Assembly: GCA_902532015.1 (NCBI GenBank)
Contig: CACAGI010000006.1
Coordinates: 1 to 59,504 of the forward strand
DNA length: 59,504 nucleotides
From: an uncultured SAR86 cluster bacterium
GTDB taxonomy: Bacteria; Pseudomonadota; Gammaproteobacteria; Magnimaribacterales; Magnimaribacteraceae
Reading direction: 5' to 3'
The translations under genes and the position numbers were made by a program. A model generated the notes under the pieces. The model had not been told where the DNA came from, made no database searches, and saw nothing but the letters and a program-made list of their open reading frames with translations. Of this stretch, positions 27,693 to 37,483 are shown one piece after another (the first letter of the stretch is position 1; each line of letters begins with the position of its first letter).

Positions 27693-28322
27693 TTAGATGT
27701 GATAGCTAGTTTCCGTCATTACTTTAGCAACTTTTGACATCAATTCCTTTACCTCATTAGGTAATATCTCTGCACCGGCTTCTAAGGCATCTTTACTGTG
27801 CTGTTCTTCATCTACTCTCATCTGCTCTATAACGGATCTTGTCTTTGAATCCTTATAGGATAATTTATCCAAATGACTATCTAGATGTTTTACGACCTGT
27901 TCCTCGGTTTCATGAACAAAACCAAGACTCCATTTATCTCCTATCAATCCAGCCACTGCTCCAATACTAAAGGACATGCAATACCAAATGGGGTTCAAGG
28001 CACTTTGTTTACTATCAAGCTCTTCTAGTCTTTTATTACACCATGATAAGTGATCAAGTTCTTCTGAAGCAGCCTGTTCCATTTTAGTTCTTGTATCCTC
28101 GAGTTTTGCTGTAATTGCTTGACCCCTATAAAGGGCTTGAGCACAGACTTCACCGGAATGATTGACTCGCATAAGACCTGCCGAGTGATTTTTTTCTAAT
28201 TCATTTAAAGATTCTTGTTCTACTTCGTCAGCTGGATAAGGCCTTGTTTCAGTCTGATAGTTTTGAGTTGAATATTTCAACCCTTTATCTACTTCGTTGA
28301 TTAACAAATCTATTAAGTTCAA
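27693..28322 (-). CDS. coq7: 3-demethoxyubiquinol 3-hydroxylase Coq7
   Basis: 209 residues. It is a ferritin-like di-iron hydroxylase, shown by the two ExxH motifs: EVCAQALYRG region with the preceding Glu/His, EELDHLSWC, ETEEQVVKHLD and DEEQHSKDAL. It adds the last hydroxyl in ubiquinone synthesis, at the inner membrane. In gammaproteobacteria that lack UbiF this enzyme replaces it. Start overlaps purD stop by 4 bases, so it is last in fis-purH-purD-coq7. Confidence 0.94.
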   Translation of the reverse strand: MNLIDLLINEVDKGLKYSTQNYQTETRPYPADEVEQESLNELEKNHSAGLMRVNHSGEVCAQALYRGQAITAKLEDTRTKMEQAASEELDHLSWCNKRLEELDSKQSALNPIWYCMSFSIGAVAGLIGDKWSLGFVHETEEQVVKHLDSHLDKLSYKDSKTRSVIEQMRVDEEQHSKDALEAGAEILPNEVKELMSKVAKVMTETSYHI

Positions 28323-29602
28323 TTTTCTTCCCTTTCTATAGCTCTATAGCCAATATCATTTCTATAAAAACATTCCTTCCATGAAATATTTGAGATAGCA
28401 TCATAAGCTTTTTTTTGAGCTAACAAAACAGATTCTCCTAAAGTCGTTACGCAAAGAACCCGACCTCCATTAGTTTTGATATTTCCTTCTTGATAAGTAG
28501 TACCTGCATGGAATACTTTAATATCTTCTGCTTCATCAGGAATACCTTCAATAATATTGCCCTTTTCATAATTAGCAGGATATCCTCCAGAAGCCATTAC
28601 AACTCCTAGTGACTTTCTGTCATCCCAATCTAAATCTTCATCTGATAATTCTTTCTTGCAAGCTTTTAAACATAGTTCAGCTAAATCAGTTTTTAGACGC
28701 ATCATAATGGGCTGAGTTTCAGGATCCCCAAATCTACAATTAAATTCTAAAACTTTTATATTTTGATTAGAGTCAACCATAACTCCCGCATATAAAAATC
28801 CGCAATAATCGTATCCCTCAGACTTTAGACCTTCAACTGTTGGATATATCACTTCTTTTAAGATTTTTTCATGAACAAATTCAGTTACTACAGGAGCAGG
28901 TGAGTAAGCGCCCATACCTCCTGTATTAGGACCTAGATCTCCATTTTCTTTAGCTTTATGATCTTGAGAAGATGCGAAAGGAATTACTACATTTCCGTCC
29001 GTTAATACTATAAAACTAGCTTCTTCACCCTCAAGATATTCTTCAATGACAATTTTTGATCCTGCGTCACCGAAAGCCTTAGAATTTAGTGATTGATTGA
29101 TCGCTTCTGTAGCTTGAGAAATACTAGAAGCAACAGTTACTCCTTTACCAGCAGCTAATCCATCAGCTTTTATAACTATAGGACATCCTTGCTCTTTAAT
29201 ATAGCTAATAGCTTTTTTTGAATCAGTAAAAGTTTTGTAACTAGCTGTAGGGATATCATGTCTCAGCAAGAAATCCTTCATAAACTCTTTAGAGCCCTCT
29301 AACCTTGCTGCATCTTTAGAAGGACCAAAACATAAAAAACCCTTATTTTGGAATTTATCAGTTACACCATTTACCAAAGGATCTTCGGGACCTACAATAG
29401 TTAAATCTATACTTGATTGTTCAGCAAAGTCTAATAGCCCATCTAAATCATTTGAATCTATATCAATATTTTTGATAGATTCTTCTATTTCCGTTCCTCC
29501 GTTTCCAGGAGCAACAAAAATTTCAGAAACCAGATTACTTTTAGATAGTTTCCAAGCTAATGCATGCTCTCTTCCACCACTTCCTATAACGAGAACTTTC
29601 AT
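28319..29602 (-). CDS. purD: Phosphoribosylamine--glycine ligase
   Basis: 427 residues of ATP-grasp type: MKVLVIGSGGREHALAWKL at the N-terminus, the PGNGGTE motif, KADGLAAGKGV, and metal ligands in NCRFGDPETQ. It makes glycinamide ribonucleotide, the second step of purine synthesis. It follows purH by eight bases. Confidence 0.97.
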   Translation of the reverse strand: MKVLVIGSGGREHALAWKLSKSNLVSEIFVAPGNGGTEIEESIKNIDIDSNDLDGLLDFAEQSSIDLTIVGPEDPLVNGVTDKFQNKGFLCFGPSKDAARLEGSKEFMKDFLLRHDIPTASYKTFTDSKKAISYIKEQGCPIVIKADGLAAGKGVTVASSISQATEAINQSLNSKAFGDAGSKIVIEEYLEGEEASFIVLTDGNVVIPFASSQDHKAKENGDLGPNTGGMGAYSPAPVVTEFVHEKILKEVIYPTVEGLKSEGYDYCGFLYAGVMVDSNQNIKVLEFNCRFGDPETQPIMMRLKTDLAELCLKACKKELSDEDLDWDDRKSLGVVMASGGYPANYEKGNIIEGIPDEAEDIKVFHAGTTYQEGNIKTNGGRVLCVTTLGESVLLAQKKAYDAISNISWKECFYRNDIGYRAIEREEN

Positions 29603-29610
29603 AGTCTAGA

Positions 29611-31182
29611 TTAATGCCTAAAATGCCTCATGCCAGTAAATAGCATGGCTATATTCGCTTCATCGGCAGCCTGAATAACCTCATCGTCTCTCATAGATCC
29701 ACCGGGTTGAATTATAGAAGTTATTCCTATTTCTGCAGCAGCATCAATGCCATCTCTAAAAGGGAAGAATGCGTCAGAAGCCATAGCACACCCCTCAGTT
29801 TTAAAGCCTCTTTCTGTAGCTTTTGATGCAGCTATTCTGGCACTATCTATTCTACTCATTTGCCCAGCTCCAATACCTATAGTCTGATTTTCTCTTGTAT
29901 ATACAATGGCATTTGACTTAACAAATTTACAAACCTTCCAAGCAAATAAACAATTTTGTATTTCTGCCTCTGAAGGAACTCTTTTTGAAACAATCTTCAG
30001 ATCATCTCTTGCAACAACCCCATTATCAGTTTCTTGTACTAACATTCCATCAGTGACACTTAAAAATTTAAATCCTTCAGCTGGAAGACCAAGTTCATTA
30101 GCATCTAAGATTCTAATATTCTCTTTAGTTTTGGTTATAGCTAGAGCTTCATCTGTAACGCCAGGTGCAATTATTACTTCCACAAATTGATTATTAACTA
30201 TTATATCGGCGACTTCTTGATCTAATTCTCTGTTGAGAGCAATTATTCCACCAAAAGCTGAAGTTGGATCAGAAGAGAAAGCTTTTTCATAAGCTTCGAT
30301 AATATTTTTAGCTGTAGCTATGCCGCAAGGATTTGCATGTTTAACAATAACGCAAGCGGGTTCTTCAAAGGCTTTAACACATTCAAATGCTGCGTCCGTA
30401 TCCGCAATATTGTTATAAGACAATTGTTTGCCTTGAAGTTGAGAAGAATTTGAAACCCCAGTGTTATTAGACTCTATAGGATCAACATAGAATGCAGCCT
30501 TTTGATGTGGGTTTTCCCCGTACCTCAGGATTTCCTTGAGTTGATATTTTGAAAAAATATTATCTGGGAACTCATTGTTTTGAGCAGCAGATAGATAATT
30601 AGAGATAGCTGTATCGTAGGCTGCAGTATGAGTAAATGCTTTGGCTGCAAGATCACTTCTATCTTTTTCACTAATACATCCTTTATTCACTTTAAGTTCG
30701 TTTAGGACTAATTCATAGTCATTAGGATCTACTACTACGGTGACATATTTGTTATTTTTTGCTGCAGACCTAAGCATGCTTGGGCCACCAATATCAATAT
30801 TTTCAATTGCCTCTTCTAATGTAGTATCTGGTTTAGAAATAGTTTCAACAAAAGGATAGAGATTGACTACTACTAGATCTATTCCTTTTATATCATTTTC
30901 TTGCATAACAGTTTGATCAATATCTCGCCTTGCCAAGATACCGCCATGGACTTTAGGATGAAGAGTCTTCACTCTTCCGTCCATCATTTCTGGGAAGCCA
31001 GTAAATTTACTAATGTCAATTGCACTCAATCCAGCATCAAGCAAAGTGTTGAGAGTTCCACCGGTTGAGATGATTTCAACTTTATGTTCTTGAATTAAAT
31101 GAGTGCAGAATTCAATTATTCCATCTTTATTGGAAACACTGACTAATGCTCTTTTAATTTTAGGGTTAGCAGTAAGACCCAT
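29611..31182 (-). CDS. purH: Bifunctional AICAR formyltransferase/IMP cyclohydrolase
   Basis: 523 residues. The N-terminal MGS-like cyclohydrolase domain shows [14 protein letters not shown] and [17 protein letters not shown]; the C-terminal transformylase has [21 protein letters not shown] and [11 protein letters not shown]. It carries out the last two steps to IMP. It is between fis and purD, the order also seen in Vibrio and Pseudomonas relatives, but without the usual dusB before fis. Confidence 0.97.
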   Translation of the reverse strand: MGLTANPKIKRALVSVSNKDGIIEFCTHLIQEHKVEIISTGGTLNTLLDAGLSAIDISKFTGFPEMMDGRVKTLHPKVHGGILARRDIDQTVMQENDIKGIDLVVVNLYPFVETISKPDTTLEEAIENIDIGGPSMLRSAAKNNKYVTVVVDPNDYELVLNELKVNKGCISEKDRSDLAAKAFTHTAAYDTAISNYLSAAQNNEFPDNIFSKYQLKEILRYGENPHQKAAFYVDPIESNNTGVSNSSQLQGKQLSYNNIADTDAAFECVKAFEEPACVIVKHANPCGIATAKNIIEAYEKAFSSDPTSAFGGIIALNRELDQEVADIIVNNQFVEVIIAPGVTDEALAITKTKENIRILDANELGLPAEGFKFLSVTDGMLVQETDNGVVARDDLKIVSKRVPSEAEIQNCLFAWKVCKFVKSNAIVYTRENQTIGIGAGQMSRIDSARIAASKATERGFKTEGCAMASDAFFPFRDGIDAAAEIGITSIIQPGGSMRDDEVIQAADEANIAMLFTGMRHFRH

Positions 31183-31189
31183 TTATTTC

Positions 31190-31453
31190 CTAAAGTAAAT
31201 TGTGTGCTTTAAGTTTGGTTCGTAAAGTGCCCCTGTTGATTCCAAGCATTTCACTCGCTTTTGTTTGATTATCATTACATTGTTGCATAACAATCTCTAA
31301 CAAAGATGATTCGACCTCTTTAAGAACCATATAGTAAACATCATTTGGGATTTCTCCATCTAACTGCTTAAAGTAGTTGCTCATACTTTTTGAAACTTGA
31401 TGACTAAGCTGCTTGCCTTCACCATTAAATTTCTTCTTTTTATTTGCAGTCAT
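31190..31453 (-). CDS. fis: Nucleoid-associated regulator Fis
   Basis: 87 residues. The C-terminal helix-turn-helix (NQTKASEMLGINRGTLRTKL) is nearly invariant across gammaproteobacterial Fis; the N-terminal beta-hairpin arms are present but diverged. Fis bends DNA, activates rRNA-type promoters and shapes the nucleoid in growing cells. True Fis is essentially limited to gammaproteobacteria and some relatives, which supports the taxonomic call. It has its own promoter at 31496-31523. Confidence 0.95.
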   Translation of the reverse strand: MTANKKKKFNGEGKQLSHQVSKSMSNYFKQLDGEIPNDVYYMVLKEVESSLLEIVMQQCNDNQTKASEMLGINRGTLRTKLKAHNLL

Positions 31454-31495
31454 TTGATTGAAACTTGGATAATATTTTTTTTAATCGGACTGACG

Positions 31496-31523
31496 ATAAT
31501 ACCCAACAAAATTTTTCTTTCAA
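31496..31523 (-). promoter_or_regulatory. Putative fis promoter
   Basis: Minus strand: TTGAAA (31518-31523), 16 bases, TATTAT (31496-31501), and a start expected near 31489, about 35 bases before the fis ATG. The bases after the -10 are CGTCAGTCCG, moderately G/C rich in an otherwise A/T intergenic region, as at stringent promoters. Confidence 0.5.
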
Positions 31524-31556
31524 GAGGTTTAATACTTAAATTTTTTTTTATTATTA

Positions 31557-31586
31557 TTGACAATCGTAATCAATTTTTAATATATA
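31557..31586 (+). promoter_or_regulatory. Putative rsmE promoter, near-leaderless
   Basis: A perfect -35 TTGACA (31557-31562) is followed after 18 bases by TATATA (31581-31586). Transcription would start near 31593, only a few bases before the ATG at 31597, so the message would be nearly leaderless, consistent with no visible Shine-Dalgarno. Confidence 0.5.
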
Positions 31587-31596
31587 AGTATTAAAT

Positions 31597-32322
31597 ATGA
31601 AAATGAATTTAACTAGGAACTTTATAGATCAAACTTTTTCCTTAAATAAGAAAATAATTTTGGAAAAATCTTCCACTCACCATCTTTTAAAAGTTCTTAG
31701 AAAAAAAGAAGGGGATGAAATAATTTTATTTGATGGAAAAGGTAATTCTTGTTTGGGAGTAATTTCTTCTCTTGATAGATCCAACTTAGAGTTAGAAATA
31801 ATAAATGTATTTGAGAGAACTTTGAGGTCAGGTGTCGATATAAATCTAGGTCAATCTATTATAAAGAGCGACCCTCTTCATTTCATAATTCAAAAGGCGA
31901 CAGAACTTGGAGTGGCATCCTTTTGTCCATTGATTACTGATCGTTCTGTAGTCAAATTAAAGATTACAAAGAACAAAACCTTAAAGTGGAGTTTAATTGC
32001 TAGAGGAGCATGTGAACAATGTGGAGAAAATTGGCTTCCTATTATTAAAGACCCTATGAGATTAGATAAATGGGCTGAAACCGAAAAATCTAAGATAAAA
32101 ATAGTTCTTTATCCTCAAGCAAATAACAAAATATCTGACCTAGATTATAAAGATTCAGTATCTTTGGCGATCGGACCTGAAGGGGATTTCACGAAATATG
32201 AAATTGATTCTTTAACCGAGAAGGGTTTCATTCCTGTTACTATAGGAAAGAGAATCTTACGTGCAGAAACGGCAGCTATTTCTGCTATAAGCTCTGTGAG
32301 GTTTGGTGCAAAAGAATTTTAA
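31597..32322 (+). CDS. rsmE: 16S rRNA m3U1498 methyltransferase RsmE
   Basis: 241 residues. The N-terminal PUA-like part has THHLLKVLRKKEGD, and the SPOUT methyltransferase part has the knot motifs SLAIGPEGDFTKYE and GKRILRAETAAI. It methylates U1498 in 16S rRNA. A second Met two codons later (31603) could also start. It begins the plus-strand operon with gshB, ruvX and dnaG. Confidence 0.96.
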   Translation: MKMNLTRNFIDQTFSLNKKIILEKSSTHHLLKVLRKKEGDEIILFDGKGNSCLGVISSLDRSNLELEIINVFERTLRSGVDINLGQSIIKSDPLHFIIQKATELGVASFCPLITDRSVVKLKITKNKTLKWSLIARGACEQCGENWLPIIKDPMRLDKWAETEKSKIKIVLYPQANNKISDLDYKDSVSLAIGPEGDFTKYEIDSLTEKGFIPVTIGKRILRAETAAISAISSVRFGAKEF

Positions 32323-32342
32323 TTAAATTTTTATTTTAGTTT

Positions 32343-33290
32343 ATGAAGTTAGGTGTGGTAATGGATCCAATAGAATCCATTAATTTTAAGAAAGACAGTA
32401 CTTTGGCCATGATGCTAGAAGCACAAGCTAGAGAACATCAACTTTTCTATATGACTCCTAATTCACTTTATTTAAACGAAAACGGAGCTAATGCTTTAGC
32501 AAATACTATAACCGTTAAAAACGACCCAATGGGTTGGTTCGAATTCAACGAGGAGAAACAAATCCGGTTATCTGAATTAGACGCGATACTCATGAGACAA
32601 GACCCTCCTTTCAACTCTAATTTCATATACAACACATATGTTTTAGAGTCTGCTGAAAGAGAAGGTGTATTGGTCATAAACAAACCTGCAAGTCTTAGAG
32701 ATTGTAATGAGAAAGTTTTTGCAACAGAATTTCCAGAATGTTGTACTCCTTTTTTAGTTTCCAGCGAAGCTTCTTTACTAAAATCTTTTATTGAAGACCA
32801 TAAGGATACAGTTATAAAGCCGTTAGATGGAATGGGAGGATCTTCGATTTTTAGATTAAGAAATACTGACCCAAATTTAAATGTGATTCTTGAGACGATA
32901 ACGGATTCATTCATTACAAAGGTGATGATCCAAACCTACATACCAGAAATAACTGATGGCGATAAGAGAATTTTACTAGTTAACGGAATACCTATGAAAG
33001 CCGCTGTTGCTAGAGTGCCTGCTGAGGGAGAACTCAGAGGAAATTTAGCAGCTGGAGCTTCTGCAGTAGCAAGATCACTAACCGAAAAAGATTTATGGAT
33101 ATGCGAACAAGTTGGACCAAAACTCAAAGAACTAGGTTTAGTTCTTGTAGGGGTAGACATTATTGGAGATTATTTGACTGAAATAAATGTAACTAGCCCA
33201 ACATGTTTTAGAGAATATGAAAGCTTATGTGATATTAACGTAGCCATAAGTTTTTTAGATGCTATAGAAGATTTACAAAAAAATGGTTAA
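32343..33290 (+). CDS. gshB: Glutathione synthetase
   Basis: 315 residues of ATP-grasp type. VVMDPIESINFKKDSTLAM at the N-terminus, MRQDPPFN, KPLDGMGGSSIF and EINVTSPTC match gammaproteobacterial GshB throughout. It joins gamma-glutamylcysteine to glycine. Followed by ruvX with an 8-base overlap; yqgE, normally between them in E. coli, is absent. Confidence 0.97.
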   Translation: MKLGVVMDPIESINFKKDSTLAMMLEAQAREHQLFYMTPNSLYLNENGANALANTITVKNDPMGWFEFNEEKQIRLSELDAILMRQDPPFNSNFIYNTYVLESAEREGVLVINKPASLRDCNEKVFATEFPECCTPFLVSSEASLLKSFIEDHKDTVIKPLDGMGGSSIFRLRNTDPNLNVILETITDSFITKVMIQTYIPEITDGDKRILLVNGIPMKAAVARVPAEGELRGNLAAGASAVARSLTEKDLWICEQVGPKLKELGLVLVGVDIIGDYLTEINVTSPTCFREYESLCDINVAISFLDAIEDLQKNG

Positions 33291-33705
33291 AGAGTCTGGT
33301 GTAGTGATGGCTTTTGATTTTGGTTTAAAGAATATTGGAATAGCTATAGGACAAAACATCACAAAAAGTGCTTCTACTTTCTATGCTATAAAAGCTAAAG
33401 AGGGCGTACCTGATTGGATAAGGTTAGATTCTTTAATAGAAGAGTGGGAACCTAACTTATTTGTTGTTGGTGATCCATTTAATATGGATGGAACCAAAAG
33501 TGAGTTTCAAAAAAAAATTGCGAAATTTTCAACCGAGTTAAAAAAAAGATACGAGATTGAGTTGTATATGATGGATGAAAGGCTTACATCTAAAGAAGCT
33601 AAAGAAAGAATTCAGGAAAAACCCAGTGGAATAAAGGATTCGGCTAATAAACATAGTATATCAGCTCAAATTATCTTAGAAGATTGGTTTAGGAGTATAG
33701 ATTGA
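33283..33705 (+). CDS. ruvX: Putative pre-16S rRNA nuclease RuvX/YqgF
   Basis: 140 residues with the RNase H-like core: AFDFGLKNIGIAIG (catalytic Asp near residue 11), GDPFNMDGT, and MDERLTSKEA. The family matures the 5' end of 16S rRNA. It starts within gshB and its stop TGA overlaps the dnaG ATG by one base. Confidence 0.93.
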   Translation: MVKESGVVMAFDFGLKNIGIAIGQNITKSASTFYAIKAKEGVPDWIRLDSLIEEWEPNLFVVGDPFNMDGTKSEFQKKIAKFSTELKKRYEIELYMMDERLTSKEAKERIQEKPSGIKDSANKHSISAQIILEDWFRSID

Positions 33706-35531
33706 TGGCTGGTTCTATTCCTGAAGACTTTATAAGAGAAATTGTAGACACTACAAATATCGTTTCTTTAGTTGAAGGATATTTACCACTTAAAAAAAAG
33801 GGCAAAGACCACTGGGGGATATGTCCTTTTTGTGATGATGGAAAGAATCCTTCTTTTAGTGTAAGTGAACAAAAACAGTTTTATTATTGTTTTAAATGCC
33901 GAGCAACCGGAAATGTAATAGGTTTTTTACAATCTCATCAAGGTCTTGATTTTGTCGAATCTGTTGAAGCTCTCGCAGCCAAAGCAGGGCTAGAAGTTCC
34001 TTATCAATCAAATCAAGTGATGAGTAAAGAAAGGGACCCTCTGTTAGATTGCATGAAGGCAGCAAGTGACATCTTTGAAAGAAATTTAAATGAACATGAT
34101 TCTGCAGAAAAAACTCGTATTTACTTAAAGGAAAACAGGAAGATTTCACCTGAAATCTGTAAAAAATACTCTATAGGATATTCTCTAAATTCTTGGGATT
34201 CCCTATACAAAGAACTGATAAAGAATGGTTTTTCAGAAGAAATATTAATAAAAGCAGGATTAGCAAAGAAAAATCAAGAAAGTAAATTGTATGATGTTTT
34301 TAGGGATAGACTGATGTTTCCCATAAAGGACAGGAAAGGCAGAGTGGTTGGCTTTGGAGGTAGGGTAATGAATCCAGAAGACCAACCAAAATATTTAAAT
34401 ACAGGTGATACGCCTATATTCCAAAAAGGAAAAGAACTGTATGGTTTGTATGAAGCACTAGAAGTGAGAAAGGATCTAAAACAGTTATTTGTAGTTGAAG
34501 GGTACATGGATACAGTTGCAATGTCGGAGCATGGCATGAGGAATTCAGTTGCAACCTTAGGTATCGCCACAAATAGATTTCATGTACAAAGATTATTACA
34601 GGTAGTTAATGAGATTATTTTTTGTTTTGATGGCGATGATGCCGGAAGAGGCGCAGCTTGGGGTGCATTAAAAAATGTTTTACCTGCGGTCGTCGATGGC
34701 ACAGAAATTAAATTCTTGTTTTTACCTGAAGCAGAAGATCCAGCTAGTTTATTGGAAAAAGGAAGTGCTGAAGATTTTAAGAAAAAGGCAAAAGATGCAA
34801 AATTATTATCTGAGTATTTTATAGAGAAATTAACACAAACTCTTGATTTAACTTCCCTAGAAAAGAAAGCTTCTTTAGCCTCTAAAGCTATGAGTCATTT
34901 AGCTTCCATGCAAGAGAGTTCAATCAAGAAACTTTTGGAGAGTGAGGTTTCAAAAATTACTGGACTAGACAAGGATGACATAAAGACTCATAAGCAGTCT
35001 TCAGCTAACCAAAGAAAATCTTCTCGAATAAAGCAGAATGTATCTGAGACAAAAGAAGAGAGAGTTTTTCAGCAGACAGGTCTAGGTTCGAAGATCCTCA
35101 ACGTGATCCTCACTTATCCCTTTTTAGCATCAGGGATAAAAGACTTAGAGAGATTTGAAGGATTTAGAGAGCCAGAAGTTAGACTAATGCTTGAAGTTAT
35201 TGAGTACTTCACTTCTAATCCTAAATTAGGAATATCAGATCTACTAAGCAATATTGATCCAGATTCTGCCTCATTTATTGGTACATTGATTTCTACAAGT
35301 CCGACAATAGAGGAAAAGAATGCTTTAGCTTATTTAGAAGATTGTTTATCTTTACTCAAAAAGTCAGATTCTATTTCAAGAATTCTTGAACTAAAAGAAA
35401 TCCATAAAAATAACGGCCTTTCTGATGATGAAACTTTTGAACTTCAACAACATTTACTGTCTAATATAGACAAGTTGGAAGAACCTGAAAGAAAGCTTTT
35501 AAAAGAGTTAAGTCAAAAAGCAACTAATTAA
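33705..35531 (+). CDS. dnaG: DNA primase DnaG
   Basis: 608 residues from the ATG at 33705. A TTG three bases earlier is also in frame, but MAGSIPEDFI matches the family start and AGGAG lies nine bases before the ATG. The zinc-binding domain has Cys40-x2-Cys43 and Cys62-x2-Cys65, a four-Cys site in place of the usual Cys-x2-His first half. Then come the RNAP-like core with the TOPRIM motifs VVEGYMDTVAM and FCFDGDDAGRGAA, and a C-terminal DnaB-interaction region. It makes RNA primers for replication. Operon with ruvX; rpoD follows after 69 bases with its own promoter. Confidence 0.96.
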   Translation: MAGSIPEDFIREIVDTTNIVSLVEGYLPLKKKGKDHWGICPFCDDGKNPSFSVSEQKQFYYCFKCRATGNVIGFLQSHQGLDFVESVEALAAKAGLEVPYQSNQVMSKERDPLLDCMKAASDIFERNLNEHDSAEKTRIYLKENRKISPEICKKYSIGYSLNSWDSLYKELIKNGFSEEILIKAGLAKKNQESKLYDVFRDRLMFPIKDRKGRVVGFGGRVMNPEDQPKYLNTGDTPIFQKGKELYGLYEALEVRKDLKQLFVVEGYMDTVAMSEHGMRNSVATLGIATNRFHVQRLLQVVNEIIFCFDGDDAGRGAAWGALKNVLPAVVDGTEIKFLFLPEAEDPASLLEKGSAEDFKKKAKDAKLLSEYFIEKLTQTLDLTSLEKKASLASKAMSHLASMQESSIKKLLESEVSKITGLDKDDIKTHKQSSANQRKSSRIKQNVSETKEERVFQQTGLGSKILNVILTYPFLASGIKDLERFEGFREPEVRLMLEVIEYFTSNPKLGISDLLSNIDPDSASFIGTLISTSPTIEEKNALAYLEDCLSLLKKSDSISRILELKEIHKNNGLSDDETFELQQHLLSNIDKLEEPERKLLKELSQKATN

Positions 35532-35572
35532 CGGTTTTTGTATTAAATAAGGCATTTTTTAAAAAAAAATAA

Positions 35573-35588
35573 TATAATTGCGCACCCC
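35573..35588 (+). promoter_or_regulatory. Putative rpoD promoter -10 with GCGC discriminator
   Basis: A perfect TATAAT (35573-35578) is followed by TGCGCACCCC, close to the E. coli rrn P1 arrangement TATAATGCGCCACC. No good -35 is seen at the proper distance, so an activator may be needed. It lies about 20 bases before the rpoD ATG. Confidence 0.5.
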
Positions 35589-35600
35589 TAAAATTTAGAT

Positions 35601-37472
35601 ATGGCAAAAAAAGCAAAAAATTCTGTAGTTGAAGTTAAGGAAAAGGAAGTAGAAGCTCCTGAAGAAGCTGAAGAAGTTTTATTTGGTGAAGAAGACCTAG
35701 AAAACTCAGGCTTAAGAGAGCTACTCGATAAAGGTAAAGATCAAGGTTTTCTTACTTATCAAGAAATTAACTCAATGCTGCCTGAAGATATTTCAGATCC
35801 AGACCAAGTAGAAGAGACGATACAAATGCTTATGGATATAGGCATAGAAGTGCTTGAGTCAACCACTCCTGCTGGTGGAGATAATTCAGACGCAGCACCA
35901 GAAACAATAGCAGACACACGAACAACCTTAACGACAGTTGAATCAGAAGTCGGAAGAACAACTGATCCAGTTAGATTATATATGAGGGAAATGGGAACGG
36001 TTGATCTGCTAACTAGAGAAGGAGAAATAGCCATTGCAAAAAGAATAGAGGAAGGTGCAAGAGAACTGCTATTTGCTTGCTGCTTCTATCCTGGAATAGT
36101 AGATAGAATATTAGATGAATACCAAGAGGTTGTTTCAGAAGATAAAAGGTTGTCTGAAGTTCTTGTTGGATTTATGGACATTGAAGAAGGGATTCCACCA
36201 CCTGCTTTAGCTCAAAAGAAGGAAAAAGAAGAGAAAGGTGAGGCAGAGGAAGAGGAACAAACTGGCCCAGATCCAGCTGAAGTGAAGAAAAGATTTAGCT
36301 CTCTAAAAAGGCAATTCAACAAGACTGAAAAGGCTTGTGCAAGATCAAGGACCAGTAAAGCAGCAATTAAAGAACAGGAAAAGTTAGGAGAAATTTTTAA
36401 ATTTCTTAAATTATCTCCAACCCAGTTTGAAATGATTGCTAATCCAGCAAGACATGCTTTGGAAATAATAAGAGAATGCGAAAAATTTATTTTCAATGTG
36501 ATGGTCAAAAGAGGGAAGATGCCAAGAAAAGAGTTCATCAATGATTTTGCAGGAAATGAGGCCAATACAAGCTGGTCTGAGAAAATAGCAAAATCTAGAA
36601 AACCTTGGGCTAAAGAAGTAAAAGAAAACATCGATGAGATAGTAAGACTTCAAAATAAGCTTTTAAAGTTAGAAAAGATAATTCAATTACCAATAGCTGA
36701 TATCAAAGATATTAATAGAAAGATGTCTATAGGTGAGGCTAAAATTAGAAGAGCCAAAAAAGATATGGTGGAGGCCAATCTTAGACTGGTTATTTCAATT
36801 GCTAAGAAATATACAAATAGAGGACTTCAATTTTTAGACCTAATTCAAGAAGGTAATATCGGACTTATGAAAGCGGTGGACAAGTTCGAGTATAGAAGAG
36901 GATATAAATTTTCTACTTATGCTACCTGGTGGATTAGACAAGCAATAACAAGATCAATTGCAGATCAAGCTAGAACTATCAGAATCCCTGTACATATGAT
37001 AGAAACGATAAATAAATTAAACAGAGTTTCTCGTCAGATGGTCCAAGAGATGGGTAGAGAGCCAACACCTGAAGAGTTAGGTGAAAGAATGGATTTACCT
37101 GAAGATAAGGTAAGAAGAGTTCTGAAGATAGCCAAAGAACCAATATCAACAGAAACCCCAATTGGTGATGAAGAAGATACTACTTTAGGTGATTTTATTG
37201 AAGACACTTCTATTGACTCTCCTGATGAAGCTGCAACAGAAGAAAATCTTCAAGATGCAACGGATGACATTTTGGGCAGTCTGACTGCAAGAGAAGCTAA
37301 AGTCTTAAGAATGAGATTTGGAATCGGAATGAATACTGATCACACATTGGAAGAAGTCGGAAAACAGTTTGATGTTACAAGAGAGAGGATCAGACAGATT
37401 GAAGCTAAAGCCTTAAGAAAACTTAGGCATCCAACAAGATCATCTCATCTTAAAGGGTTTTTAGACGAATAA
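35601..37472 (+). CDS. rpoD: Primary sigma factor RpoD (sigma-70)
   Basis: 623 residues. Region 1.1 is at the N-terminus, followed by the acidic non-conserved insert (Glu-rich about 205-225). Region 2 shows the -10 binding [21 protein letters not shown] in pieces, region 3 [17 protein letters not shown], and region 4.2 [20 protein letters not shown] for -35 contact. It is the housekeeping sigma. The dnaG-rpoD pair is kept, but rpsU is elsewhere. The tRNA gene follows 11 bases after its stop, as in many gammaproteobacteria. Confidence 0.97.
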   Translation: MAKKAKNSVVEVKEKEVEAPEEAEEVLFGEEDLENSGLRELLDKGKDQGFLTYQEINSMLPEDISDPDQVEETIQMLMDIGIEVLESTTPAGGDNSDAAPETIADTRTTLTTVESEVGRTTDPVRLYMREMGTVDLLTREGEIAIAKRIEEGARELLFACCFYPGIVDRILDEYQEVVSEDKRLSEVLVGFMDIEEGIPPPALAQKKEKEEKGEAEEEEQTGPDPAEVKKRFSSLKRQFNKTEKACARSRTSKAAIKEQEKLGEIFKFLKLSPTQFEMIANPARHALEIIRECEKFIFNVMVKRGKMPRKEFINDFAGNEANTSWSEKIAKSRKPWAKEVKENIDEIVRLQNKLLKLEKIIQLPIADIKDINRKMSIGEAKIRRAKKDMVEANLRLVISIAKKYTNRGLQFLDLIQEGNIGLMKAVDKFEYRRGYKFSTYATWWIRQAITRSIADQARTIRIPVHMIETINKLNRVSRQMVQEMGREPTPEELGERMDLPEDKVRRVLKIAKEPISTETPIGDEEDTTLGDFIEDTSIDSPDEAATEENLQDATDDILGSLTAREAKVLRMRFGIGMNTDHTLEEVGKQFDVTRERIRQIEAKALRKLRHPTRSSHLKGFLDE

Positions 37473-37483
37473 ATTTTTCTACA

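Noticed and set aside
31397-31594. Plus-strand 65-residue hydrophobic frame opposite fis
   Set aside because: It overlaps the fis start and both divergent promoters, has no ribosome site, and its hydrophobicity comes from the A/T-rich complement.
36212-36653. Minus-strand frames (up to 139 residues) inside rpoD
   Set aside because: They arise from the Glu/Lys-rich insert of sigma-70 read backwards; no start site or homology.
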